From Candidatus Zixiibacteriota bacterium (lineage in GTDB: Bacteria > RBG-13-66-14 > B26-G2 > WVWN01): a stretch of 64,000 nucleotides of DNA. The notes beneath the pieces were generated by a model. That model was not told the DNA's origin. It saw nothing but the letters and a program-made list of their open reading frames with translations, and did no database searches. The position numbers were made by a program, and so were the translations under genes. Within the stretch, counting starts at the first letter, position 1. Every line of letters begins with the position of its first letter. Positions 16,781 to 27,200 of this stretch are shown here, piece after piece. The DNA lies in contig JAUWLW010000001.1 of NCBI GenBank assembly GCA_030613505.1, forward strand, positions 1-64,000, read 5' to 3'.

Positions 16781-17901
16781 GATCCGAACCTCTCCTCGCC
16801 GACCTCCGCGAGTTCCTCCTCCTCGAAGCGTTGGAGGGGCACCTCTTCCTCCGGGTCTTTGCCGGGCACATATTCGAATAGCGCCTGCGTCTCCGCCCCC
16901 ACCTTCGCGAACAGCGTGGCGACGGGTACGTATACGGGGCAGGCGTCGGCACACATACCGCACCCCACGCACGAGGCGCTCATGTGCGTCAGCCGGCCTA
17001 GGTGGAAGAGCAGCGTATCGGGCGGTACGCGCGTCCCCTCTTTGCGTTTCAAATGAACGTCGAAGGTCCGAGGCGTCGGCTCGGTCGCGGCCGCGTCGAA
17101 GTAGCAGATCTCACAGCAACATATCGGGCATACGCTGCGACAGCTGCGACAGCCGACACAACGTCCGAAGAAAGCGACCAATCCCTCCAACCCGGGCGCC
17201 GGCAGCGGCTCCGTCTCGAAGAGCTCCGCCCGCGCCGCCCCCCGTTTTTCGCGCAAAGACTTGACGCCGGCGGTCTCTACCTCGGCCTCGCCGGCGGCGC
17301 CTTCCAATCCCTCCAGCGCCTCGTCGCCTCGCGGCGTGCGCGCCACGACGGCCAGCCGCCCGGCCCCGCCGGAGCCCACCGCCGCCAACACTAAGTCGGC
17401 ACCGAAGGGCACGAAATGTTCGCAAGCGGAGCAGGTAGGCCGCAGGCCCTCGGCGGCCTCGCCGTTCGCGACGGCCTCCCAATAGGCGGGGAGGCCGTCG
17501 GCCAGGCCCCCGTTCAAACTCGCCCGGAGCGGATACACGCCGCCGCAGGTGGCGCTTATAAGCAGTATATTTTCGGCGTTGACCTGGTGCAATTTGCCCA
17601 ATTCCACGAACGCGCGCAGCTCGCACGGCCGGAGGAACGCGGCCACCGGTTCCTCGAAGCCCTCCAAGACGGTGAGGCGGGACAATAGGCCGCCGGCGTT
17701 CGCGGGCATCAACGGGTACAGCGGCGTGGCGTTCTCGAGAGCGGCGACGTCGGCGACCAGTTCGTAGTTCACCTCGCCCGCCGGCCCGGTCTCGACGAGC
17801 GTCATCACGCCGCGCACCTTGCCGCTCGAGAGGAGGGACTTCAGCAAGTCCCGGGCGGCGAGGTCGGCGTTGCTTCCTTCCATCAACGCGGCCTTAGCCA
17901 T
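16777..17901 (-). CDS. FrhB/FdhB-family iron-sulfur protein with HdrC-like tail (copy 2)
   Basis: A 374-residue protein; the start is the ATG at 17901, overlapping the upstream stop by eight bases, and the longer frame is non-homologous. The middle part (FLRPCELRAFVELGKLHQ) matches the coenzyme-F420 hydrogenase/dehydrogenase beta-subunit family. Then come RCVGCRSCRSVCPICCC and a second cysteine group CVGCGMCADACP. The C-terminus resembles HdrC. In bacteria these act as electron-transfer flavo/Fe-S subunits rather than true F420 enzymes. It is paralogous to the next gene upstream. Confidence 0.82.
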   Translation of the reverse strand: MAKAALMEGSNADLAARDLLKSLLSSGKVRGVMTLVETGPAGEVNYELVADVAALENATPLYPLMPANAGGLLSRLTVLEGFEEPVAAFLRPCELRAFVELGKLHQVNAENILLISATCGGVYPLRASLNGGLADGLPAYWEAVANGEAAEGLRPTCSACEHFVPFGADLVLAAVGSGGAGRLAVVARTPRGDEALEGLEGAAGEAEVETAGVKSLREKRGAARAELFETEPLPAPGLEGLVAFFGRCVGCRSCRSVCPICCCEICYFDAAATEPTPRTFDVHLKRKEGTRVPPDTLLFHLGRLTHMSASCVGCGMCADACPVYVPVATLFAKVGAETQALFEYVPGKDPEEEVPLQRFEEEELAEVGEERFGS

Positions 17902-19033
17902 CCGCCCCCACCCCCTCCGGCGCGCGCGCCTCGACGTAGGGCTCCGAAAGGTAGGCGAGCTCTTCCTCACGGTAATACGTCGTAGGCACCGCCTCGGCCC
18001 GGTCTCGCCCCGCCTCGTAGTCGAAGAGACTTTGCGTATTCGCGGCCACGAGGCCGAAGAGTTGGGCCACCGGGATCTGCACCGGGCAGGCGTCCTCGCA
18101 GGCGCCGCACGACACGCACGACAGCGAAATGTGGGCCATCCGACCGAGGTGGAACAGGAACGTATCCGCGGGAAGCCGCGCCGCGCCCTTTCGTTCGGCA
18201 CGCGCGAAAACGTTCGCGGCCGGGACCTTCAACGCCTCCGATTCGAAATAGCACTGCCGGCAAAAGCATATCGGGCACACGCTGCGACAGCCGTGGCAGC
18301 CGATACAGCGGCCCAGCGTGGCCGCGAGGCGCTCGGGCCCCGCCGCCTCCTCGCGCAGCGCGCGGTGCGCCTCTTCCTTGGCCTCCCGCCGGCTCGCGTT
18401 TCGCTTCTCCACTTCCGCTTCCCATTCGGCGACCGGGCCAGCGTCGCCGAGGCCCAGTTTCTCGGCCGCGGCTTCCCCCGCGGCGCTCGCAGGCACGACC
18501 ACGACGTTCCCCTCCGGCACCCCCAGCGTACCAAGGTGCAGGTCGGAGGCGGTGTGGGAGAAATGGTCGCAGCTCCTGCAAATTTCCCGCCCGGGTTCCT
18601 CTACCCCCGCCAGCATCTTGCCGAAAAGTTCCTCCCCCGCTTCCGGGTCTTCAACGTAGTCCTTGAGCGGCACCGCGCCGGGGCAATCCATACTTATCAG
18701 GAAAATATCATCCAAGGGCAGCTGTTCGCGCTTATACAACTCCACGGCGGCTCTTACCTCGCAGGGCCTCAATACCGCAACCACCCGGCGAGCCGTCCCG
18801 TGCCGCGCCAACTTGTAGAGCGCCCGCGCGCCGGAGACCGACATCACCGGCGGCAGCGGCGTCGTCCTCTCCAGCGCCGCGGCGTCGCGCAACAGAAGCC
18901 AGGCGTACGAATCGCCCGCCGGGACGCGCGCCGGAACGAGGGCGGCGTCCCACAGGCCGGCCTCCATACCCCGCGCGAGCAGCCCGCGGGCCGCGGCGTT
19001 GGCGTCGTCGCTCTTTAAATTTATACCCTTCAC
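17894..19033 (-). CDS. FrhB/FdhB-family iron-sulfur protein with HdrC-like tail (copy 1)
   Basis: A 379-residue paralogue of the preceding entry with the same order: FrhB-like region (VLRPCEVRAAVELYK, SMDCPG), cysteine cluster RCIGCHGCRSVCPICFC, then CVSCGACEDACP and a C-terminal stretch on a hydrophobic LFGLVAANTQSLFDYE helix. It starts with GTG overlapping the mvhD stop in a GTGA. The two copies probably form a heterodimer or serve two docking sites. The electron partner (ferredoxin, formate or NAD(P)H side) cannot be told from sequence. Confidence 0.82.
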   Translation of the reverse strand: MKGINLKSDDANAAARGLLARGMEAGLWDAALVPARVPAGDSYAWLLLRDAAALERTTPLPPVMSVSGARALYKLARHGTARRVVAVLRPCEVRAAVELYKREQLPLDDIFLISMDCPGAVPLKDYVEDPEAGEELFGKMLAGVEEPGREICRSCDHFSHTASDLHLGTLGVPEGNVVVVPASAAGEAAAEKLGLGDAGPVAEWEAEVEKRNASRREAKEEAHRALREEAAGPERLAATLGRCIGCHGCRSVCPICFCRQCYFESEALKVPAANVFARAERKGAARLPADTFLFHLGRMAHISLSCVSCGACEDACPVQIPVAQLFGLVAANTQSLFDYEAGRDRAEAVPTTYYREEELAYLSEPYVEARAPEGVGADG

Positions 19034-19455
19034 GTCGTAGTTATCTCATTCAACGGGTTCGGGCCCAGCTCTTTGAGGTGGTCGTTGAACTCGGCGGCCG
19101 TATCCACGAACCTGCGGCCTTCGCCGTGCGCCACGAATCGGAACCACAGCCGGTCCTCGCCCAAATCGAGAGCCTCCAGGATCGCCTTCGTCAGCGCCAC
19201 GCGCCGGCGCGCGTGGTAGTTCCCCCCCTCGTAGTGGCAGTCGCCCGGGTAGCACCCGCTCACCGCGACGCCGTCGGCCCCCTCCAGCAACGCCCGGAGG
19301 ATGTGGACCGGGGGAAGCGAGCCGGTACAGTTCACGCGGTAGGGTAGAACGTTGGCGGGATACTTGAGGCCGTGGGCCCGGGCGCTCTCGGAGCCGCCGC
19401 TTCCGCACCAGCTGCATAGAATGTATAGTAACTTGGGTTCGAATTCCTCGTCCAT
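19030..19455 (-). CDS. MvhD-like iron-sulfur protein (cysteine form, first copy)
   Basis: A 141-residue MvhD paralogue. The start is the ATG at 19455, eight bases after the hdrA2 stop; the frame upstream is only a shadow of hdrA2. Ligands are in ILCSWCGSGG, VNCTGS and GADGVAVSGCYPGDCHY. Position directly behind hdrA2 suggests that it is the adaptor for that flavoprotein. Confidence 0.9.
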   Translation of the reverse strand: MDEEFEPKLLYILCSWCGSGGSESARAHGLKYPANVLPYRVNCTGSLPPVHILRALLEGADGVAVSGCYPGDCHYEGGNYHARRRVALTKAILEALDLGEDRLWFRFVAHGEGRRFVDTAAEFNDHLKELGPNPLNEITTT

Positions 19456-19463
19456 AAAGTCCC

Positions 19464-22400
19464 TTACGCCAGGACGGCGTCGAGCGCCGCTATACTCTGG
19501 ATCCCCGTAAAATCGCGCAGGAAAGAGGCGTCGTTCGGGCAGGCGGCCACGCACGTGCCGCACGAGTCGCACAGGAACGGCCTCACCGTGGCCACTTTCT
19601 TTCGGGCGTCGATGACGCGGGCGCCGTACGGACAGACGTCGACGCACACGCCGCAGCCCATGCAAAGCGAATCCTTGACGCCGGCCACGAACACGGCGTT
19701 GGGCGGCGGCATCTTCTTCTTTCCGAGCATCACCATCGCCCGCCCCGCGGCGTCGCGCGCCGTGAGGAGCACTCCCTCGAAAGGCCGCGGCGAGTGGGCG
19801 AGGCCGGCCGCGTAAATGCCGTTAGTGGCCAGCTCGAAAGGTTTGGTCAACCGCTTTATGGCCTCCTCGAAGGGGTAGGCGTTCGCGTCGCTGTCGAAGA
19901 AGCCATCGGCGTCCAAACGGAGGCCGAACGCCGCCGAGAGCGCCTCGTTGTTCTCCCGTTCCGGAACGACCCCGACGCTCAGCACCACGGCCTCCGCCGC
20001 CAACGTCTCGCCGTCCGCGAGCTTCACGGCCAGCCCTTTCTCGCCGGCCTCGACCGTCGGATAAGCATCTTCGTCGAAGCGGCGGAACTGAACGCCGGCC
20101 TCTTGGGCGCTGCGGTAGAGGTCCTCTTCCGCGCCGTAAGTCACCATGTCGCGGTACAAAACCGTAACCTCGGCGCCGCGCTCGCGCAACGCCAGCGCGT
20201 TCTCTAGCGCCTGCGCGCAGCATACGCGGGAGCAATACGGCCTTTCGGGAGTGCGGGAGCCGACGCACTGGACCATCACGACGCCTCCCGTCACCTCTTC
20301 GCCGGCGGCGAGTTTCTCGGCCAGCTCGCGCTGCGTCATAACGCGGCCGTCGTCGCCGTACAGAAATCCCTCCGGCTTATAATCGCCCGCGCCGGTAGCC
20401 AGGATCACCACGCCGAAGCGCTCGACGACCTCCCCCTCCGCCGTATCGAGCTTAACGGCGTAGTTACCGGCGTATCCCTCCGCCGACCGGGGGGAGGCGC
20501 TCTTGTAGACCTTTACGCGCTCGTTCTCCTCGAGGCGCTTTACGAGCTCGGCCAAATAGGCCCGCTGCCCCTCGTCAAGGCCGGCCGCGTTGCCGCCAAG
20601 GTGGTCGTTCCTCTCCACGAGCGCTACTTCGAAGCCGCCGGCGGCGATGCCCTGAGCGGCCTCGAGGCCGGCCAGGCCCCCGCCGACCACGAGCGCCCGG
20701 GACGTAAAGGCGTCGGTCTCCAGCGGCTCTTGGGAGGCGCGCTTGGCCGCCTCCGCGGCGCTCCTTATGAGCGCGAGGGCTTTGGTCCGCATCTTTTCCG
20801 GGTCGTCGTGGACGTCGACTACGTCCTCGCGGAGGGAAACCAGCCGCAGCAGAAGCGGGCTCAGGCCGCCCATCATCACCGTCTTACGATATTTTAAAAG
20901 TTTCTGCAGAGGCGTGCACACCGCGAGGACGACGCGGTTCACACCGGACGCTTTAATTCTCTCGGCCGTCGCCTTCATCGTGGGCGGCGTGCAGCATCCC
21001 TCGACGACCTCCGCGCGGCCCACGCCGGCCAGGACCGCCACGTCCTCGCGCAAGCCATCCAAATCCATCCGCTCGGCGAAGGTCCCGTGGCAGGAGCAGA
21101 TGAATACGCCGACGTTCGGGACCTCGCCGTTCACGTTTCTCAACTCGGGAGGCGGCGCCGGCTTGAAGTTCTTCTCGCCCAGGTATTCCGATACTTCGGG
21201 CAGGAGGGCGCAGCCCTCCCACACCGTTTCGGGGTTGCCCTTGACGCCGGAGCACTCGCCGACGCAGAACACCCCCGGAACCTCCGTTTCAGTCGAGGAG
21301 AACTCGCGCAGGCGGCAGAAACCGCGGCCGTCCGGTTCCACGCCCGTTACCGCGGTTATCTTCTCCATGGTCGCCGGCGCCTTCTGGCCCGTAACCAGTA
21401 CGACGAGCTCGGCCTCCCGGCTTTCGCTCTCGCCGCCGCGTTTGTATTTGACGACGGCGACTCCTTCGGCGGGCGCGACCTCGACGCTTTCGGCCCGGAC
21501 GAAATCGACGCCGGCCTCGCGGGCCTTCAGATACTGGCGGTAGTGCCCCTTGCCGAAGCCGCGGTAATCGGACAGGAAGACCGCGACGTCGGCCTCCGGC
21601 ATTAACTCCTTTATCTTGGCGGCGCGGTACGCGGCCGTCACCGACAGATTGTAATTTTCGTACTCCACGCCGGGCCGGTTGAAATGCGGCGTCACGATAA
21701 CGGCGAAGGTCGCCGGGACTTTTCCCGAGGGTAGGCGAACGGAGTCCTTCACGAAGTTGGTGAGCAGCGAACGGCCGGCGACGTCGGCGTTCCGCACTAC
21801 CGCCGGCGACCGGCCCGCGCCGAAATCCGCCAGGTCCTCGTCGGTGGGGTCCTCGAACTCGCACGCGATGACGATGGCGCCGACGTCGGCCTCGACGGTT
21901 TCCTCCGGCCGCTCGACCTTTATGCAGGCGGTCGGGCAAACCTCCTCGCACTTGCCGCACTTCGTGCAATTCTCCTCGTCGACGACGTAAATATTCTCCC
22001 ACCCGGCCTCCGGTACGACCACGATCGCCTTGCGGCCGTCGACCTCTACCGGGCAGACGTCGACGCATTTGTCACACTCTATGCACGCGAAGTTATTGAC
22101 GTACTGGTCCTTCTTTTTAAATTTTACCTTGAAGTTGCCGGCCTCCCCCTCCACGGACAACAACTCCGCGTTGTAATAGTCGGTAAGGCAGCCCAGCGCT
22201 TTGAAGAGACGTTGCGGCATATGGCCGCAAATCCAGCAGAAATCGAGGGGGAGCTGGGCGAGCGCCTGGTATTTGATCTCGTCGACGTAGCGACCGCGGT
22301 TGAGGAGAATGACTTTGTGGCCGTCCTTACAAAGGGCGTAGGCCGCCCGGTAGCCGGCCAAATTCGTGCCGTAGATTAATACGCTGCTCTCTTTGGCCAC
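19464..22400 (-). CDS. Long HdrA-like flavoprotein with four [4Fe-4S] motifs
   Basis: A 978-residue protein. Residues 1-100 form a degenerate nucleotide-binding domain (VLIYGTNLAGYRAAYALC). Then come CIECDKCVDVCP and CTKCGKCEEVCP (about 105-160), an oxidoreductase domain to about 420, an HdrA-type insertion (FICSCHGTF, EGCCTPPTM), a canonical FAD motif VVGGGLAGLEAAQG at about 580, the HdrA marker CVGSRTPERPYCSRVCC, and a C-terminal ferredoxin with CMGCGVCVDVCP and CDSCGTCVAACP. HdrA flavins perform electron bifurcation in Hdr-Mvh complexes. Its length and N-terminal extension exceed ordinary HdrA (about 650). A second, split hdrA lies upstream. Confidence 0.88.
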   Translation of the reverse strand: MAKESSVLIYGTNLAGYRAAYALCKDGHKVILLNRGRYVDEIKYQALAQLPLDFCWICGHMPQRLFKALGCLTDYYNAELLSVEGEAGNFKVKFKKKDQYVNNFACIECDKCVDVCPVEVDGRKAIVVVPEAGWENIYVVDEENCTKCGKCEEVCPTACIKVERPEETVEADVGAIVIACEFEDPTDEDLADFGAGRSPAVVRNADVAGRSLLTNFVKDSVRLPSGKVPATFAVIVTPHFNRPGVEYENYNLSVTAAYRAAKIKELMPEADVAVFLSDYRGFGKGHYRQYLKAREAGVDFVRAESVEVAPAEGVAVVKYKRGGESESREAELVVLVTGQKAPATMEKITAVTGVEPDGRGFCRLREFSSTETEVPGVFCVGECSGVKGNPETVWEGCALLPEVSEYLGEKNFKPAPPPELRNVNGEVPNVGVFICSCHGTFAERMDLDGLREDVAVLAGVGRAEVVEGCCTPPTMKATAERIKASGVNRVVLAVCTPLQKLLKYRKTVMMGGLSPLLLRLVSLREDVVDVHDDPEKMRTKALALIRSAAEAAKRASQEPLETDAFTSRALVVGGGLAGLEAAQGIAAGGFEVALVERNDHLGGNAAGLDEGQRAYLAELVKRLEENERVKVYKSASPRSAEGYAGNYAVKLDTAEGEVVERFGVVILATGAGDYKPEGFLYGDDGRVMTQRELAEKLAAGEEVTGGVVMVQCVGSRTPERPYCSRVCCAQALENALALRERGAEVTVLYRDMVTYGAEEDLYRSAQEAGVQFRRFDEDAYPTVEAGEKGLAVKLADGETLAAEAVVLSVGVVPERENNEALSAAFGLRLDADGFFDSDANAYPFEEAIKRLTKPFELATNGIYAAGLAHSPRPFEGVLLTARDAAGRAMVMLGKKKMPPPNAVFVAGVKDSLCMGCGVCVDVCPYGARVIDARKKVATVRPFLCDSCGTCVAACPNDASFLRDFTGIQSIAALDAVLA

Positions 22401-22418
22401 CGTACTATCCTATCCGGC

Positions 22419-24242
22419 TCAGGAAAGAACCCCTTCGATCTCCGCCAGGATCTGTTCGTTTTTGAAGTGGCGCTGGTTGGCCGCGCCGGTGGTGCAGGCC
22501 GCGACGCAGGTGCCGCAACCTTTACACAACGCCTCGTTCACCTCGGAAACCTTGTCCTCCTCGTTGAACGAAATCGCGGTGTAGGGACACAGGCCTATGC
22601 AGATCTTGCAGCCGCAACAGACATCCCCGTTAATTACGGCGGTAATGGGCTCTATCTCGACGATGCCCCTGTCCATCAGCGACAACGCCTGGGCCGCGGC
22701 GGCCGAACCCTGGGCCACCGCGTCCGGGATATCCTTCGGGCCCTGGCAGGCGCCGGCCAAGAAGACGCCGTCGGTGGTCGTCGAGACCGGGGCGAGCTTG
22801 GCGTGCTTCTCGGTGAAGAACCCCTCGGCGCCGCAGCTGATGCCGAAGGTGCGCCGGACCGCCTCGGCGTCCTCGCGCGCCTCGAGGCCCGTGGCCAGCA
22901 CCACCATGTCGACCGGGACCCGTCGGTACGCGCCGATGAGCGTATCCTCGCAGCACACGACGAGCTTGCCTTCCTCCTCCGGCCGCTCGGCGACGTCGGT
23001 AATTTCGGCGCCGCGGCCGCGGACGAAGAGGACGCCCTCCTCCAGCAGCCGATCATAGAACTCCTCGTAACCTTTTCCGAACGAGCGCATGTCTATGTAG
23101 AACTGGAATACCTCGGCGTCGGTCTTCTCCTTGAGGAGGTGGGCGAACTTGAGCGAGTACATGCAGCATACCCGCGAACAGTACCTGTTATAGTTTTTAT
23201 CGCGCGAGCCGACGCAGTGGAGGATGGCGATGGACTTGGGTCTCTCGCCGTTCTCCATGAGGGTTTCGCCTTCGGTGTAGCCGTCGGCCCGGTTCATCAA
23301 CTCGAACTCCGAGGCCGAGATGACGTTGGGCAGCATCCCGTAGCCCAACTCCCGGATGCGGCGCGGGTCGAAGGTCTTGAAGCCGGTGGCGAGGATTATC
23401 GTCCCGACGTCGAGCTCGAGCTCCTCCTCGGCGGCGTCGAGGTCGATGGCCTCCTTGGGGCAGATGTCCTCGCAAATGCGACACGCGTCCAATCCGTTTT
23501 CTTCCTGCGTGAAGTGGATGCACTGCGTCTTGTCGACATAGGGGACGTTGGGAACGGCCTGCTTAATCGGGACATTTATCGCCGAGTTCGACGCGAGCGT
23601 CAGCTCGTCGTGGACTATTTCGCGGCCCAGCCGGTCGACGGCCGTAATGGCGCCGGTGGGACATACCGAGGCGCAGGCGCCGCAGGCGAAGCAATTGTCG
23701 GAGGGGCGACCGAAGGGCGGCGCGATCTCGGCGTCGGCGCCGCGCTCGACCAGGCCTATCGCGAACGCCTGTACGCGCTGCTCGCAGATGCGGTAACAGA
23801 GGCCGCACAGGATGCATTTCTTCGGCTTGGCCTCGACTTCGAACTCCTCGGCCCCCTCCGCCTCGGCCGCCGCGGGTTCCTCCGGTTCGACGGCGAAACG
23901 CGATTTCTCAAGGCCGTACTCCTTCGCCATCTCCTGCAGGACTTCGGCGTCGGGCGCGCGGGCCAACAAGAGCTCCAGGACGATCTTGCGAGCCGCGCGG
24001 ACGTCGTCGTCGTCCGTAACGACTTTCATCCCGTCCGTCGACTGTAGCGTACACGAGGTAGTCAGGCGGGGGGCGCCGTTCTCGGACACTTTTACGGTGC
24101 ACATCCGGCACGCGCCGTAGGGCTCGAGAAACGGCACGTAACACAACGTCGGGACGTCGACCCCGACCTCCTTACACGCCTCCAGGACGGTAGTGCCCTC
24201 TTCTACCTCGGCCACCTGATCGTTAATCGTTAACCTGACCAT
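22419..24242 (-). CDS. NuoG-like 2Fe-2S ferredoxin fused to the C-terminal half of HdrA
   Basis: A 607-residue fusion. Residues 1-85 are a plant-type 2Fe-2S ferredoxin as in NuoG or HydA (CYVPFLEPYGACRMCTV, then SC). Residues 140-210 are a [4Fe-4S] ferredoxin (CILCGLCYRIC, CFACGACASVCP). From about 225 the sequence is the second half of HdrA: the IHFTQEENGLDACRICEDIC region, ATGFKTFDP, CVGSRDKNYNRYCSRVCC, and a C-terminal ferredoxin CCGCKICIGLCP and CKGCGTCVAACTTG. The missing FAD-binding first half of HdrA is a separate gene at 28044-28949, so the complex reassembles HdrA from two polypeptides. NuoF/NuoE-like genes lie between the halves. Confidence 0.9.
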   Translation of the reverse strand: MVRLTINDQVAEVEEGTTVLEACKEVGVDVPTLCYVPFLEPYGACRMCTVKVSENGAPRLTTSCTLQSTDGMKVVTDDDDVRAARKIVLELLLARAPDAEVLQEMAKEYGLEKSRFAVEPEEPAAAEAEGAEEFEVEAKPKKCILCGLCYRICEQRVQAFAIGLVERGADAEIAPPFGRPSDNCFACGACASVCPTGAITAVDRLGREIVHDELTLASNSAINVPIKQAVPNVPYVDKTQCIHFTQEENGLDACRICEDICPKEAIDLDAAEEELELDVGTIILATGFKTFDPRRIRELGYGMLPNVISASEFELMNRADGYTEGETLMENGERPKSIAILHCVGSRDKNYNRYCSRVCCMYSLKFAHLLKEKTDAEVFQFYIDMRSFGKGYEEFYDRLLEEGVLFVRGRGAEITDVAERPEEEGKLVVCCEDTLIGAYRRVPVDMVVLATGLEAREDAEAVRRTFGISCGAEGFFTEKHAKLAPVSTTTDGVFLAGACQGPKDIPDAVAQGSAAAAQALSLMDRGIVEIEPITAVINGDVCCGCKICIGLCPYTAISFNEEDKVSEVNEALCKGCGTCVAACTTGAANQRHFKNEQILAEIEGVLS

Positions 24243-24281
24243 CTTGCCTCCTAAGGGGCAGGATATGTGTTGCTTCCGCTT

Positions 24282-27200
24282 CTACGCCGAAGTGGCGTCG
24301 CACCGCAGGCAACGCTTGGCTTCGTCGACCGCTTGTTCGTCCGAGAGGCGAAGGTCGACTTCGTCGAAGTTTTTCACGCGGTCGGGCGCCGATTGACAGG
24401 GGACGCCGGGCCGGTGGACGATGGTCGCCAGTTCCTCCTCGGTCATCTGGTAGGTCGGCACCTCGACCGTCGGCCGGGTGGGCTCGTACGTCGGCTGGAG
24501 CGGCTCCCCGCGTAGGTACTTATGGATTACTTCCGCGGCGAGCTTACCGTGGCCCATCGCTCCCGTCACGGTCCACGGCCCGGTTACGACGTCGCCCCCC
24601 GCGAAGACGTCCGGCACCGTCGTCTGCAGCGTCTCCTCGTTCGCCACGATCGTCTTCCACTTGGAAACCTCGACCGTATCGGCGCCCTCCAGGCAGGTGA
24701 GGTCCGGCTCCTGGCTGATGGCCGGTATCAGCGCGTCGAGCTCGAGGATGAACTCCGAACCGTCGATCGGAACGGGGCGCCGCCTGCCGCTGGCGTCGAC
24801 GTCGCCCAGTTCCATCTTCAAACACTCCACCGCCGTTACGCGGCCGTCTTCCGTGATGACTCTCTTGGGCGCCACGAGCAAGTGAAGCTTTATGCCCTCG
24901 TCGAGCGCGGCCTCGATCTCCTCGTCCTGAGCCGGCATCTCCTTGCGCGTACGGCGGTACAAGATGTGGACGTCGGAGGACCCCATCCGTAGCGCGGTGC
25001 GCGCGGCGTCGACGGCCGCGTTGCCGCCGCCCACCACGCCGACCATTTCGCCCGGCTTGTCGCCCCGCCCCAGGTTGACCTCCCGCAGGAACGCGACGGC
25101 GTCCACCACGCCCTCCGCCTCCTCGCCCTCGACGCCGAGCTTGAGGCCGGCGTGGGCGCCGGTGGCCACGAAGAACGCTTTGTACCCTCGGGCGCGGAGT
25201 TCGTCCAGCGTGACGTCCTTGCCGACGGCGACGTTGGTCTCGATCTTCACGCCCGCCCGCTTCACGTTCTCTATCTCGAATTCCAGGATATCGCGCGGGA
25301 GGCGGTACTCCGGGATGCCCACGGCCAACATGCCGCCGGGCACGGGCAAGGCCTCGAACGCCGTCACCTCGTAACCCTGCAGCGCGAGCTGGTACGCGCA
25401 CGTAAGGCCCGCCGGGCCGGAGCCGACCACGGCCACCTTCTCGTCGTATTTCACCGCCGCCGCCTTCTTGGGGCGGCCGTTCTTATTGCGGGCGTAATCG
25501 GCCACGAAACGCTTCAGCGCCCGAATCGCGATCGGGTCGGCGGAGTCGCCGGAGGTGCATTTGAACTCGCACGGGTAGTGGCAGACGCGGCCGCACACCC
25601 CCGGGAACGGCGAGGCGTTCGTTATAACCTCGTACGCCTTGTCGAATCGCCCCTGGGCGATAAAGCCGATGTACGATGCCGGGTCCATGCCGACCGGGCA
25701 CACGTGATGGCACGGCGCCGAGACCAGCGCCTTACATATCGCGCCGGGACATTTCTTCTGTTTGATATGAGCTTCGTACTCGTCGCGGAAATAGCGGAGA
25801 GTGGTGAGAAGCGGGTTGGCGGCGGTCTGGCCCAGGCCGCACAGCGAGAGCTCCTTGACGGCCTGGCCCAGCTCCTCGAGCGTCTCGAGGTCGCCGTCCC
25901 GACCCTCGCCTTTGGTGATGCGCTCCAATATCTCCAGCATGGCCGGTATACCGTCGCGGCAGGGCGTGCACTTGCCGCACGACTCGTCCTTACAGAAAGA
26001 GAGGAAGTACCGCGCCATTTCCACCGGGCAGGTGTGCTCGTCCATGACGATCATGCCGCCGGAGCCCATCATGGACCCGGCCTCGGTAAGCGCGTCGAAG
26101 TCTATGTGGAGGCCGAGCATCGTCGCCGGCAGGCAGCCGCCGGAGGGGCCGCCGGTCTGGATCGCCTTCAACGCGCGGTTGCGCGGAATGCCGCCGCCTA
26201 CGTCGAAGACGACGTCGTACATCGAGGCGCCCATCGGGACCTCGACCAGGCCGGTATTGTTCACGTTGCCGACGAGCGAGAAGACCTTCGTCCCCTTGCT
26301 GCCCTCGGTGCCGATGCCGGCGAACCATTCGGCGCCCCTGTTGACGATTACCGGGACGTTGGCCCAGGTCTCGACGTTGTTGATGACGGTGGGTTTGCCG
26401 AAGAGGCCCTTCTCCGCCGGGTACGGCGGCCGCGGCCGCGGCATGCCGCGCGACCCCTCGATGGACTGCAACAGCGCCGTCTCCTCGCCGCACACGAAGG
26501 CGCCGGCGCCCCGCGCGAGCTCTACGTCGAAGTCCAATCCCGAGCCGAGGATGTTCTCGCCCAACAGGCCCGCATCGCGGAGCTTCTCGATGGCGATAGT
26601 CAGCACGTCGATCGCGTGGGGGTACTCCCGCCGGACGTATATGTAGCCCCTTCGCGCGTTACCGACGGCGTAAGCGCCGACGATCATACCTTCCAATACG
26701 GAGAACGGGTCGCTTTCCAAAACGCTCCGGTCCATGTAGGCGCCCGGGTCGCCCTCGTCGGCGTTGCAAATGATGTACTTCTCGTCGCCCTCCGCCGCCC
26801 GGCAGAAAGCCCACTTCCTTCCGGTGGGGAACCCGCCGCCGCCCCGGCCGCGCAGGCCCGACTTCGTTACGGCGTCCACGACGTCTTCGGGGGATTTATT
26901 GCGGAGGACCTCGTATAGGCCGAACAAGCCGCCGCGAGCGACATATTCGTCGAGCTCGGTGGGCCGGATAAAACCGCAATTGCGCAGCGCGACCTTTACC
27001 TGGCGGCGAAAGAAGGACGTATCGGCGTAAACCGGGACGTCGCGGAGGTCGCCGTCGCCCCGGGATACGTCGTACTCCTTGGTCGACCCGTCTAATATAT
27101 ACTCCTCCGCCTCCATCCGGCACAACGCCCATTCGGGCTTATCTTCGCCTTTGGCCAAAGCGGCAACCAAAACCCCCGCTTTTTCCGGCGTAATCTCGCG

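Noticed and set aside
16355-16972. Longer start for the second MvhD gene
   Set aside because: The extension is an arginine-rich shadow of the upstream gene. GTG 16780 with its overlap and ribosome-binding site fits the family length.
25152-26918. 588-codon plus-strand frame opposite the NuoF-GltD gene
   Set aside because: Antisense shadow without domains or a ribosome-binding site.
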